A DNA stretch of 64,000 nucleotides from contig JAFLEI010000023.1 in NCBI GenBank assembly GCA_017301975.1, positions 1 to 64,000 of the forward strand. Direction: 5' to 3'. Of the stretch, positions 15,283 through 25,700 are shown in pieces. The notes under the pieces were generated by a model. It had not been told where the DNA came from. It saw nothing but the letters and a program-made list of their open reading frames with translations, and ran no database searches. Origin of the DNA: Verrucomicrobiota bacterium. GTDB lineage: Bacteria; Verrucomicrobiota; Verrucomicrobiia; Verrucomicrobiales; Verrucomicrobiaceae. Every line of letters starts with the position of its first letter. The first letter of the stretch is position 1. A program made the translations under genes and the position numbers.

Positions 15283-15792
15283 TCAGCCGCCCACCCCTTC
15301 CGCCTCGATGGCGCGTCCGCAGGCGTCGCACCGGGTGCTGGAGTGCAGCATGGCGCCGCACTCGCTGCAGGTGTAGGTCACATCCTCCTTGGGGGCGGAG
15401 ATCTGGCCGTCGTAGGGCAGGCCCTGGGCTCTCTTTTGCAGGCGCAGGTGCTCGGCCAGGGCGCGGAGGAGCAGCCGGACGAGCCAGGCCGCGATCACCT
15501 GCAGCAGCGCCGGAAGGACCCCGGCCACTCCGGCGATGATCAGCGTGGCCACAGCCGCCAGTGCCGCCGCCTGCATGAGGAGCAGCGCCGTGGTGTCCAG
15601 CGTGCTCTCCAGTCCGCCGTGGAAAATGGATTTGCCGGGGACTTTCCGGGCGGTGGTCTGGCCTTCACTCGCGGCGGCGACCGACGGGTTCTCTGCGGTC
15701 TGCGCGGGGCCGGCTGCTTCCGGTGCGCTCTTCAGCCCGCCCTTGGGCTGGGGTTTGGCGCGGGTGTTCCGGGGAGGTTTGTTTCGGCTCAT
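15283..15792 (-). CDS. Membrane protein with C-terminal zinc ribbon
   Basis: A 169-residue protein. Residues 1-60 are basic and Pro/Ala-rich, without a signal peptide. Residues about 68-95 and 96-113 are hydrophobic and probably form two membrane helices. Residues 138-160 form a zinc ribbon with C142-x-x-C145 and C155-x-x-C158. The layout suggests a small membrane protein with a cytoplasmic or periplasmic zinc-binding tail. No family is recognised. It is followed by a short spacer before the toxin-antitoxin pair. Confidence 0.7.
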   Translation of the reverse strand: MSRNKPPRNTRAKPQPKGGLKSAPEAAGPAQTAENPSVAAASEGQTTARKVPGKSIFHGGLESTLDTTALLLMQAAALAAVATLIIAGVAGVLPALLQVIAAWLVRLLLRALAEHLRLQKRAQGLPYDGQISAPKEDVTYTCSECGAMLHSSTRCDACGRAIEAEGVGG

Positions 15793-16025
15793 GGCATCGG
15801 GAGGCAGGGGGCTGCGTGGCGTAGTTCTACGGGAGGGAGATGAAGGACGGCAATCTTTAAAGTGGTGGGGCAGGGGAATGGCGGCGCGTTTTGAGGAAGA
15901 AGGCGGCGGCCCGGATGGTCCTCCGGCAAGCGCCCGCCTCGCCAGCCCTCCGTGAAACTCCCTTTTCCCCCGAGAGAATGCTTGCCAAACTCCCGCCGCA
16001 GCGCCGTACTTTGCCTTCCCTTTTT

Positions 16026-19000
16026 ATGATGACCCGCCTTGCCCTGATTCTTCTTGGTTCCATTGGACTCGCGCACGCCTCGCAGCCGACCTCTCTGGCC
16101 GATCTGCCGGACGCGCACCCGGAGGCGGAGCTGAAGGCCTTCGTCGTCCCCGAGGGCTTTGAGGTGAATCTCTTCGCGGCGGAGCCCATGATCCAGAAGC
16201 CGGTGCAGATGAACTGGGATGCCCAGGGCCGCCTGTGGGTCGTCACCAGCACCACCTACCCGCACATCAAGCCCGGCGAAGAGGCCAAGGACCAGGTCGT
16301 CGTGCTGGAAGACACCGATGGCGACGGCAAGGCGGATAAATCCACCACCTTCGCCGAAGGCCTGCACATCCCCACCGCTCTGGCCCCCGGAGACGGCGGC
16401 CTGTATGTGGCGAACTCCACCGAGGTGCTCTTTTTAAAGGACACCAACAACGATCTCAAAGAAGACGAGCGCACGGTCATGCTCAGCGGTTTTGGCACGG
16501 AGGACACCCATCACCTGCTGCACACCATGCGCTGGGGCCCGGAGGGCATGCTCTACTTCAATCAGTCCATCTACATCCACACCCACATGGAGACCCCCCA
16601 CGGCGTGCGCCGTCTCATGGGCGGCGGCATCTGGGAGTTCCGCCCGGAGACGCGGCGTGCGGAAATCATCAGCAAGGGGCTCATCAACCCCTGGGGCTTT
16701 GAGTTCGACCGCTGGGGCCAGAGCTTCGCGTGCGATGGCGCAGGCGGGGAAGGGGTCAATTTCATCTTCCCCGGCTCCGTCTTCGCCACATCCCCGGGGG
16801 CCAAGCGCATCGTCCACGGCCTCAGCCCCGGCCAGCCCAAGCAGTGCGGGCTGGAGATCATCGAAGACCCGCATTTCCCCGCTGAGTTTCAGGGAAACTT
16901 CATCCTCAATGACTTCCGTGGGAACCGCGTGAACCGCTTCCAGCTCACCCCCAGCGGCAGCAGCTACATCGCCAAGCAGCTCCCGGACCTCCTCGCCTCC
17001 ACCCACCGCGCCTTCCGCCCCATCGATGTGAAAATGGGCCCCGATGGCGCTTTGTACATCGCGGATTGGTACAATCCCATCATCCAGCACGGCGAGGTCG
17101 ATTTCCGCGACGCTCGTCGCGATCACCAGCACGGCCGCATCTGGCGCATCACCGCCAAGGGCCGTCCCCTCAGCCCCAAGGTGCAGATCGCCGGAGCCGC
17201 CACCCCCGACCTGCTGGAAATGCTCAAGAGCGATCGCAACCATGTGCGTCGTTTTGCCAAACGCGAACTGCGCGATCAGGGCGCTGCCAAGGTCACCCTG
17301 CCGCTGGACGCCTGGGCCGCGAAGCTGGACACCTCCAAGGAAGCCGACACCCACGCCCTGCTGGAGGCCGCCTGGGCCCGCGAAGGCGTGAACTCTTTCT
17401 CCCCCACCATCTGGCACCGCCTCTGGGCCAGCAGCGACTACCGCATCCGCGCGGCGGCGCTGCGCATCCTGAGCCACCGCTGGAAGGTCTTCCCGGAGGT
17501 GTTCAAGGTGCTGGAAAAGGCCGTGGCAGATGAAAACGCCCAAGTGCGCCTCTGGGCCGTGGCCGTGCTGGCAGACATGCGCAAGCCCGGCGCCGTCAGC
17601 CTCGCCCTCAAGGTGCTGGACCACCCGATGGACGACTCCCTCGATTTCCTGCTGGAGCAGACCTGCCGCGAGCAGGCGGACATCTGGATGCCCGCGCTGA
17701 TGGCCGACAAGATCAAGCTCGACGAGCGCCCCAAGCACCTCGTCTATGCCATGAAAAGCACCGGCCGCAGCGATGCCCTGCCACCCCTGTTTGAGGCCCT
17801 GAAAAGCGGCAAGCTCAGCACCGAAGACGCCGCCGCCGTGCTCGACATGGCCGGCACCGCCGCCGACGCCGCCCAGGCCAAGACCCTGGCCGACATGGTC
17901 AATGACGCCGCCATGGCCCCCTATTACATGGGCCTGCAGGACGCCCTCATCAAGGCGGCCACGGACCGCAAGGTCATCCCCGAAGGTGCCAAGGAGATCG
18001 TCATGGCCTGGTTTGCCCGCCCCGAGCCCCACGTGGTGCACCGCGCCGCCATGCTGGCCGGATTGTGGAAGGTGGAAGCCGCCCGTGAAAAACTCGTCGC
18101 CCTGCTCACCGATGCCAAGACCATCCCGCCCATTCGCGATGGCGCGATGCGCGGCCTCACCGCCCTCGGTGGCGTGAAGTCCCGCGATCTGTTCGACAAG
18201 CTCTTCACCGAATCCCAGGACAACAGCCTGCGCGCCCTCATGATCGATGGTCTGACCAGCGTCGGCCCGCAGCTCGCCGCCAAGCGCGCCGTGGAGTTTC
18301 TCGGCAAGGCGGACGTGGATTCCGCGAAGCCGATTTTGACCGTGTTCCTCAAAAACAAGCAGCTCCCCGGCGTGCTGGCCAAGGAGCTGGCGGGGCATAC
18401 GATTCTTGACACCGTGGCCGTGGAAGGCATCCGCATGGTCACCTCCCGCGGCATCCAGGGCCCGCTGGCCGACGCCCTCAAAACAGCCGGTGGCGTCAAG
18501 CAGATGGACCGCCCCCTCACCCCCGAGGAAATGAGCGCCCTGGTGGCCAAGGTGAAGTCCCAGGGCGATCCCGCCCGTGGCGAGGCCGTGTACCGCCGCC
18601 AGCAGATGCTCTGCACGACGTGTCACGCGATTGGCGAAGCCGGCGGAGTGCTGGGGCCCAACCTCGTCAGCATCGGCGCCAGCGCCCCGGTGGATTACCT
18701 CATCGAAAGCCTGCTGGAGCCCAGCAAGAAGATCAAGGAAGGCTACCACATGGTCATCATCAGCAAGAAGGACGGCGGAGTCATCTCCGGCGGTCTCATC
18801 AATGATGGTGCCGAGGAGTTGACGATTCGTGACCCCGCCAATCAAATTGTCAAGGTGGCGAAATCCAGCATCGCCAGCCGCCAGATGAGCCCGGTGTCCA
18901 TGATGCCCCCCGGCCTCACCGCCAGCCTGCGGGAGGACGAATTCGTCGATCTCGTGCGCTTCCTCTCCGAGCTCGGCCGGGAAGGGGCCTACAAGACGCA

Positions 19001-19439
19001 GCCGAACCGCTACGTCCGCACCTGGAAGGCCATGGGCAAGATGGAGCAGAAGGACGTCGATCACGTCCGCCACGTGGGCAGTTTTGCCCTGAACGACGAC
19101 AAGCACCCCTACCCATGGCAGATGGCGCTCAGCCAGGTGAATGGCGATCTCCCGCTGGCCGAGCTGCCTGCGGCGCAGAAAATGTACCCATGGTTCCCGA
19201 AAATCGTGCAATTTGGCCTGAAACTCGACAGCGCGGGCAAGGTGAAACTGGGCTTCAGCGCCGTGAAAGGAATTGTCGTGGCGGTGGACGGGGCAGAGCT
19301 AAAGGAATTGCTTCCCCAGCAGGAGCTGGAACTCGGTGCCGGAACCCACCGGATCAGCGTCTTGGTGACGCGCGACGCTGGGGACTTGGCGGCCATCCGA
19401 GTGGAAATCCTAGATGGCGCCGCCGTGGCTGTGCCCTGA
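16026..19439 (+). CDS. PVC-type membrane-bound dehydrogenase / heme-binding protein with HEAT repeats
   Basis: A 1137-residue exported protein. The signal peptide (MMTRLALILLGSIGLAHAS) supports the ATG at 16026 rather than the upstream one. Residues about 25-390 form a beta-propeller-like dehydrogenase domain (TIGR02604 type), with NWDAQGRLWVV, EDTDGDGKAD and KMGPDGALYIADWY blocks. About 420-840 is helical with HEAT-like repeats (VRRFAKRELRDQGAAKV). About 845-990 is the PVC heme-binding domain (TIGR02603 type), with the c-type heme motif C-T-T-C-H around residue 863 and GPNLVSIGASAP after it. About 1000-1137 is a beta-rich C-terminus resembling a carbohydrate-binding module. It is expected to act in the periplasm, oxidising a sugar-like substrate and passing electrons to heme (inference from family). 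Such proteins are hallmarks of Planctomycetes and Verrucomicrobia. Confidence 0.92.
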   Translation: MMTRLALILLGSIGLAHASQPTSLADLPDAHPEAELKAFVVPEGFEVNLFAAEPMIQKPVQMNWDAQGRLWVVTSTTYPHIKPGEEAKDQVVVLEDTDGDGKADKSTTFAEGLHIPTALAPGDGGLYVANSTEVLFLKDTNNDLKEDERTVMLSGFGTEDTHHLLHTMRWGPEGMLYFNQSIYIHTHMETPHGVRRLMGGGIWEFRPETRRAEIISKGLINPWGFEFDRWGQSFACDGAGGEGVNFIFPGSVFATSPGAKRIVHGLSPGQPKQCGLEIIEDPHFPAEFQGNFILNDFRGNRVNRFQLTPSGSSYIAKQLPDLLASTHRAFRPIDVKMGPDGALYIADWYNPIIQHGEVDFRDARRDHQHGRIWRITAKGRPLSPKVQIAGAATPDLLEMLKSDRNHVRRFAKRELRDQGAAKVTLPLDAWAAKLDTSKEADTHALLEAAWAREGVNSFSPTIWHRLWASSDYRIRAAALRILSHRWKVFPEVFKVLEKAVADENAQVRLWAVAVLADMRKPGAVSLALKVLDHPMDDSLDFLLEQTCREQADIWMPALMADKIKLDERPKHLVYAMKSTGRSDALPPLFEALKSGKLSTEDAAAVLDMAGTAADAAQAKTLADMVNDAAMAPYYMGLQDALIKAATDRKVIPEGAKEIVMAWFARPEPHVVHRAAMLAGLWKVEAAREKLVALLTDAKTIPPIRDGAMRGLTALGGVKSRDLFDKLFTESQDNSLRALMIDGLTSVGPQLAAKRAVEFLGKADVDSAKPILTVFLKNKQLPGVLAKELAGHTILDTVAVEGIRMVTSRGIQGPLADALKTAGGVKQMDRPLTPEEMSALVAKVKSQGDPARGEAVYRRQQMLCTTCHAIGEAGGVLGPNLVSIGASAPVDYLIESLLEPSKKIKEGYHMVIISKKDGGVISGGLINDGAEELTIRDPANQIVKVAKSSIASRQMSPVSMMPPGLTASLREDEFVDLVRFLSELGREGAYKTQPNRYVRTWKAMGKMEQKDVDHVRHVGSFALNDDKHPYPWQMALSQVNGDLPLAELPAAQKMYPWFPKIVQFGLKLDSAGKVKLGFSAVKGIVVAVDGAELKELLPQQELELGAGTHRISVLVTRDAGDLAAIRVEILDGAAVAVP

Positions 19440-19768
19440 GCATTCTCAAAGCTGATTTTTCGTAAAGTCGATGTATTTGCATTGACGTGACGGATGCATT
19501 TTAGCTATTCTGAACGCTAGCTCATTTAGCTGTGTCATACCCCGGCACAACCATGGGCCTCAACCTGCCCTTTGCATCTACATGAGAAATCGCCCCAGTG
19601 ACCTACGCAAAAACGAAATGCTCGTTTGGTCGAACAACTGTGACATTTCAGGGTTTGCTGTGGATGAACTGAAGCACTGCCTTAACGCCGCCGGTCCGCG
19701 TGCCTGAGTCCTTTTTTTCTTTTTTTTCCAAAAATCTCCCGCTCCGCCCCTGCTCCCACTTTTTCCTG
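19440..19768 (+). other. Leader region of the giant gene
   Basis: This 329-bp gap carries the promoter-like site at 19482-19511, leaving a transcribed leader of about 250 nt. It ends in a pyrimidine-rich stretch with two long T-runs separated by one C (about 19711-19728). The frame of the giant gene stays open back to a GTG at 19700, but the ATG at 19769 gives the proper signal peptide. The T-runs 40-60 bp before the start could weaken elongation or aid ribosome loading; no riboswitch class was recognised. Confidence 0.5.
19482..19511 (+). promoter_or_regulatory. Sigma-70-like promoter of the giant gene
   Basis: TTGACG (19482-19487) and TATTCT (19506-19511) are separated by 18 bp. The hexamers match the consensus at five and four positions. 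Local AT content is higher than the surroundings. The start codon lies about 250 bp downstream. Confidence 0.55.
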
Positions 19769-22700
19769 ATGAAAACACTTCGACGCAATCGCATTCTTCT
19801 CGGCTGGTTCATGACCGTGCTGGTGTTCGCCATGCAAGTCGCCACCCCCTTGCAGTCCGCGACCATTTATTGGACGACGGATGGCAAGGTCTCCGGCGAG
19901 TTCGGCTCAGGAAACTGGAGCACCACTGACGCCAACTGGCTGGCCACCGTGCCAACGAACACGGCGGGAACTCAGGTGGCCTGGAACAATGGAGCCGCCA
20001 ACACGGCAGTGTTCCTTGGTTCGGCCAACGTGAGCATCACCGCCCCCATCACCCTCGCCGGGATTCAGTTTGAGGCCGCAAACAGTCTCACGGCCACTAC
20101 CGGAGCCAATTCCCTGACGTTTGTCGGCGGCTCGCCCACCATCACCATCAAGGGAGATTCCAGCATCACTGACACCGTGGTCGGTCTCAATGCCGCGCTC
20201 GCCGGCACGCAGGGATTGTCCATTCAGTTCACCGACACCGCCACCACGGCGGGGGCGGGCCGCGGCATTCTGCAGCTGGGCGTTCAGAACAACAATTTCG
20301 CCAGCTCCCTGACGGGCGGCATCACGGTTGGCAACAAGGCCGAACTCCGGGTCGTCGCCAATTCAACCGACCTGACCACCGGGAAAAATCCGCTCGGCAC
20401 CAACCAGGTCACCCTGCAGGCCGGTTCCACGCTGGACCTCCGCGGGTTCAACTCCACCGCGAATGGTCTTTCCGCCCGCGTGTTCAACACCAACGGCACC
20501 GGAGACAGCGCCCAGGTGGACTTCACCAAGACTGCCGCCAGCCTCGCCACGGACTTCTTCGTGACCGGGACGAGTTTCAGCACCACCACCGCGCCTCTCG
20601 GCGTTCAGTGGGTGGGCAAGGTGGACATCGGCCAGGCCGGCGCCTACACCTTCTTCGCCAGCGTGGATGACGGCGCGAAGATCTACATCGACGGCGTCCT
20701 CGTGCTCAACAACGACGGTGGCAAAGGCGCCACGGACCTTTCCAGCTCCGCCATCTTCCTGGCCTCAGGCTCGCATGACATCCGCATCGACTATGTGAAC
20801 GGCTCCGGCGGCGGCAGCCTCAACCTCGGCTACGCCGGTCCGGACACCAATGACAGCAACGGCCAGATCCGCAAAGTCATCCCCTCCAGCAGCCTTCATC
20901 AGGCGGACGTCAACACCGTGGACGGCTCCAGCAGTGCCCTGCAGTTTGGCAATGCTGTGCGCCTCACCGGCAATGCCGAGATCTCCCTCTCCAACACCTC
21001 CCTCAGTTCCGCCGCCATGGGGCGCCTGCTGCTGGACACCGGCGTCACTCTTTCAGTGAACGCCTATGATCTCCTCGGGGAGACCGCCACCGTGGGCAAT
21101 GGCGGCGGCTTTGGCAAGACGCTGCGTTTTGGCGGAACCTCCGCGGCCCCGACAGTCTTTGGTACTGTGGGCTCAGGCACCGGCACCGGCGGCACGGTCA
21201 CCATCGCCTCGGACATGAACGTGGCTTTCGACGGCGTCGTTTCGGATGAGGGCCGGGCCATGACCATTCAAAAGACCGGCGCAGGCTGGCTCTACTTCAA
21301 CCAAACTCAGAGCGCCAACACGCTCGGCTCCACCTCCAGCATTCAACTGATCGGCACCTCCGTGAGCCAGACCGGCGAATACCTCGCGTCGAGCTATGGC
21401 ACGGACGGCACGCTCAGCGGCAAGGCCAGCACGCTGACAACCACGAGCACCTCCGGGCTGTCCGTGGGCATGACGGTCAGCGGAGACGGGGTTCCCAAAG
21501 GCGCGGTGATTATCGCCATCGTTGACAGCACCCACTTCAAGGTTTCCGGGGATGCCTCCCTGGTCACGACCGGCACTTCGCTGACTTTTTCCAAGACTCC
21601 CACGCTGGTGCTCACCGGCAGTTCGGAAGTCGGCTCCTTTGACCCTATTGGCTCGGCAAAGATCGTCCTCGCGGGCGGCAATCTGGTGCTGGATTCCAAA
21701 GGTGGTTCGGTGGCTGGCGCAGGCCCCACGTTCGGCAATGCCGTTGATGTCACTGCCGACGCAGTCATCCAGGACGTCGCCAACACCGTGGCCACGACCT
21801 TGGGCGGCGCGATCACCATCTCCAGCGGCAAGACCCTCGTGCTGGACGCCATTGCGGGCGGCCGTCCCGCCACGGACGTCGGCGCCAATCTCGTCCTCTC
21901 AGGCAGCATCACCGGGGACGCCAGCACCTCCATCATCATCCGCTCCACCCAGAAGAATGCAGGAACGACGGTCACCGCCATCGATGCCCTGGCCAATGGC
22001 GTGGTGCAGCAGATCGGTTTTGCGTCCGCCAGCGGCACCGTGACCTTGACCGGCGACAACTCGGGGTTCGCCGGACAGCTCGTGTTTGAGCCCGGTGCCA
22101 ATCTGCGTGTGCTGGGAGTCAGCGCCCTCAACAACAAGACCTTCACCATGGCCGGCGGCACGCTTCAGCTGCTGGACAACGGCAACGGCACCGGCGGTCT
22201 GCAAAATCTCGCCTTCAACCACAGCATCACCGTCACTGGCAATGCCACCCTGACTGTCGGCCCCTCCTCCGCGGCGGTGTCGCCGTTTTTCAATCCGGCC
22301 GCCAACAAGCGCGCGCAGATTTCATCTCTGACCGTCGGCAGCAATGTGGTGACGGTGGCCAACAACAACGGCTATGGCCTGCAGGTCACCGGAGCCACCA
22401 CCCTGACGGGATCCCCGACCTTCACCGTCAACAACGCCACCACTTCGAACAATCTGGTCCAGGGCCTTGAGCTCGCCGGGCAGGTGACCGGGGTGGGAAG
22501 CATCGTCAAAGCCGGCTCCGGCACGATGGTGCTCAGCAATGGCACCAACACCTTTGGCGGCACCACCGCCTTCGCAGCGTTTGGCAACAGCGGCAGCACC
22601 GTCCTCACGGTGGAAAGCGCATCCAAAGTAGCCGCCGGAGAGCTGCTGAGCGGCGCAGGCATCAGCACCGCCAACGGCGGCACGCGCATCAGTTCCATCA

Positions 22701-25700
22701 CCACGCAGAATTTCGTCACCAGTGTCGCCAGCGGCCAGACCACGCTCACCCTGGTGTCGGGTGTTTCAGGTTTCACAACCAACATGCTGGTGAGCGGAGA
22801 CGGCATCCCGCCGGGAACGCGGGTGGTGAGCGCCGGAGACGTCAGCACCACGAGCTCCGGCTTCAGCGGCACCAACACCGTCACGGTCAGCGACAGCAGC
22901 AGCTTCCGCGTGGGCATGGCCGTGTCCGGGTCCGGCATTCCGGCGGGCACCTACGTGGCGGAAATTCTGCCCGGCAACCAGCTTCGCCTCAGCCAGAACA
23001 TTACGGTGGGCAATCCCACGCTCGTCAGACATCAGGTGACCCTCACCAATCCCGTGAGCACGGCGGACACCACGCTGGTGCTGACCCAGCTCAACCTGAA
23101 CCAGGCGCTGACGGCGGGGCTCAATGGCACCACCACGGTCACCGGCACCTCTGTCATCAATGTCACCGCCGGTGTTCTTTCTTTCACGAGCGATGGCGCC
23201 TTGGGAGATTCCTTGAATCAGGTTCTCGTCAATACCAACTCTGCCACGACCGGACTGCGCGCGGACGGCACCTTCCATTCCAACGGCCGCACCTTCATCC
23301 TGAACCAGACCAACAACGCCATTGACGTGACGGCTGGCAACATCTTCTCGATGGACAGCACCTTCAGCTTTTCCAACAACAGCAACAACCTGCAAAAGAA
23401 CGACGCGGGCACGCTGGTGCTTTCGAGGCCGATGACCCAGGGGCTTCCAGGGCTCACCTCCGCTTGGAACGGCATTCTCACCGTCGGCCAGGGAGTGGTG
23501 CGGGTGACGAATGCCGCAGCCCTCGGCTCCGCCGGCAGCTTTAATCTCGGTTCCAGTTCTGGCTCCTCCTACACCCTTGTGGCCAATGTGGCTGCGGCAC
23601 TGGAGCTGACGGGTGGGATCACGGTCGGCGAAACCTTGGTGTTCAATCCTGGCAACAACATCACCTCCAACGGCATCAACGGGGCCGGCGCCCTGCGCAG
23701 CACCGCCTTTGGCGGAACGGTTCAGGTCCTGAGCAGCTCGACCTCCAGCACCACGGTCACCCTGGTCGGAGCCCCCCCTGCCATGCTGGTTGCCGGAGCC
23801 TCCTTCATGGGCTCCACCATCACGGCCGTCAATGGCAGCACGATCACGCTGGCTTCGAATGCGAACGCCACCATCTCCAGCGCCACCTCCCAGGCTTATT
23901 CCCTGAGCGGCGACAACACCTACAGCGGCACCATCACGTTCTCGGGCCCCACCAATGGAGATGGCACCTACCGTTCCGCCACCATTGGTGTGGATGCCGG
24001 ATCAACCCTCCACATCACGGGCACCATGATTGGCCGCGTGGGCACCGGCGGTTCTGGTCGCGCCTCATGGTTTGGTTTCGTCGGTGAAGGCGATGGATTC
24101 ATCGACACGGCCATGAGCTACGACGGCAATCTCTCCTTCGGCACCTACTCTCTGGTCAAGGCCGGCACCGGAAACTGGACGATCACCGCCGCCAACGCCT
24201 TCCCCGGACAGATCGTCTATGTGAATCAGGGCGCTCTGGTGCTCAATGGTGCAGGCACCCTGGGCACGCCGGGCACCAATGGCGGGGTCGGCACGGTTGT
24301 CTTGACGCCCGAAGCGACTCTCACCCTCGACAGCACCGCCACCAAGACCGACAACCGGCTCGGTGGCCGTGCCCTTTCGCTGTATGGCGGTGCCATCAAC
24401 CTCACTGGAAACGCATCTGAAACCACCTCCGAGACCGTTGGCGCGTTGACGGTGAATGCCGGGCAGACGACCATCACGCTCGGCAGCCTCGGGCAGCAGG
24501 TCAGCTTCGTCACGGGATCGGTCACCCGCGCCACCAACAACGGCGGCATCACCGGCACCATGCTGGTGCGCGGCCTCAGTGGTGGGTCCTTCCAGTCCTC
24601 CACCGGAGGCTTTGCCTTCACCGGTCAGACCGGCGCTGCAGGCACTTTCAACAAAGGCATCATCCCTTGGGTGATCGTTGACCCCAGCGCCTCGGGCTCG
24701 GGCACTTCTTTTGCCACTGCTGATTCGGTCACCGGTGCCCTGCGTGCGTTGAACACCACCACCGAAATGGTGACCACCCTCACCAACAACCTCAATGGCA
24801 ATGCCACCCCGCTGAACGTGCTTCTCTCCAGCAATCTGGGATTCGCCTCCAATGCAGTGGTCACCAGCACACTGCTCAACAGCCTCACCATCAACTCCCT
24901 GACCTTGCAGGGCAGCGGTGCCGTCACACTCAATGCCGCTCAGACTCTCACTCTGGACAGCGGTGGCGTGCTCGTCCTGGCAGGCGCGACAAACGCCAGC
25001 ATCAGCGGCAGCGGCATCGGCCGCCTCGGCACCAGCAGCAACAACCAGTTCGTTTACTATACCTTGAGCGATCTCTCCGTCGGTGCCGCCATGTTTGGCG
25101 TCTCCGCAGGTCTGGCAAAGGCCGGTGCTTCGACACTGACGCTCGCCACCCAGCAGTTCTACACCGGCGGCACGGCGGTCAATGAAGGCGTCCTCAAACT
25201 GGCCGGCGGCACCAACACCATCTTTTACAACAGCGACTTCGTCCTTCAGGGCGGCTCGCTCGACCTCAACGGCAATACGCAGGTGCTGAACCTCCTCCGC
25301 ACCAACACCACGTCCGCCCAGGGTGTCAACCTGGTTCCGGACATCGGCGGCACCGTCATCAACAGCTCCGCCACCCTGGCCACTCTGGGCCTGGTCAACA
25401 CGGGAGGCAGCTTCTCCGGCTCCATCACCGGCAACATCTCCCTCGTGCGCTCCACCAGCGCCAACAGCTACACGGACTGGAACATCTACTCCGCCAACAC
25501 CTACACGGGCCCCACCATCCTCAGCGGCGGCCGTCTCCAGCTTCTGGGCACCGCCACTCTCAGCAACACCTCCTCCATCACGCTCAACCAGTCCACGCTG
25601 CTGTTGAGCAACAACAACGGCAACAGCATCCTGGACCAGCTCGTGGACAATCGCATCAACGATTCGGCGGCGATCACTCTGCGCGGCGGCATGATCCAGT

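Noticed and set aside
16434-19211. 925-codon open frame antisense to the PVC-type dehydrogenase gene
   Set aside because: It arises from the high-GC codon bias of the real gene. The product is Gly/Ala/His-rich with no domain.
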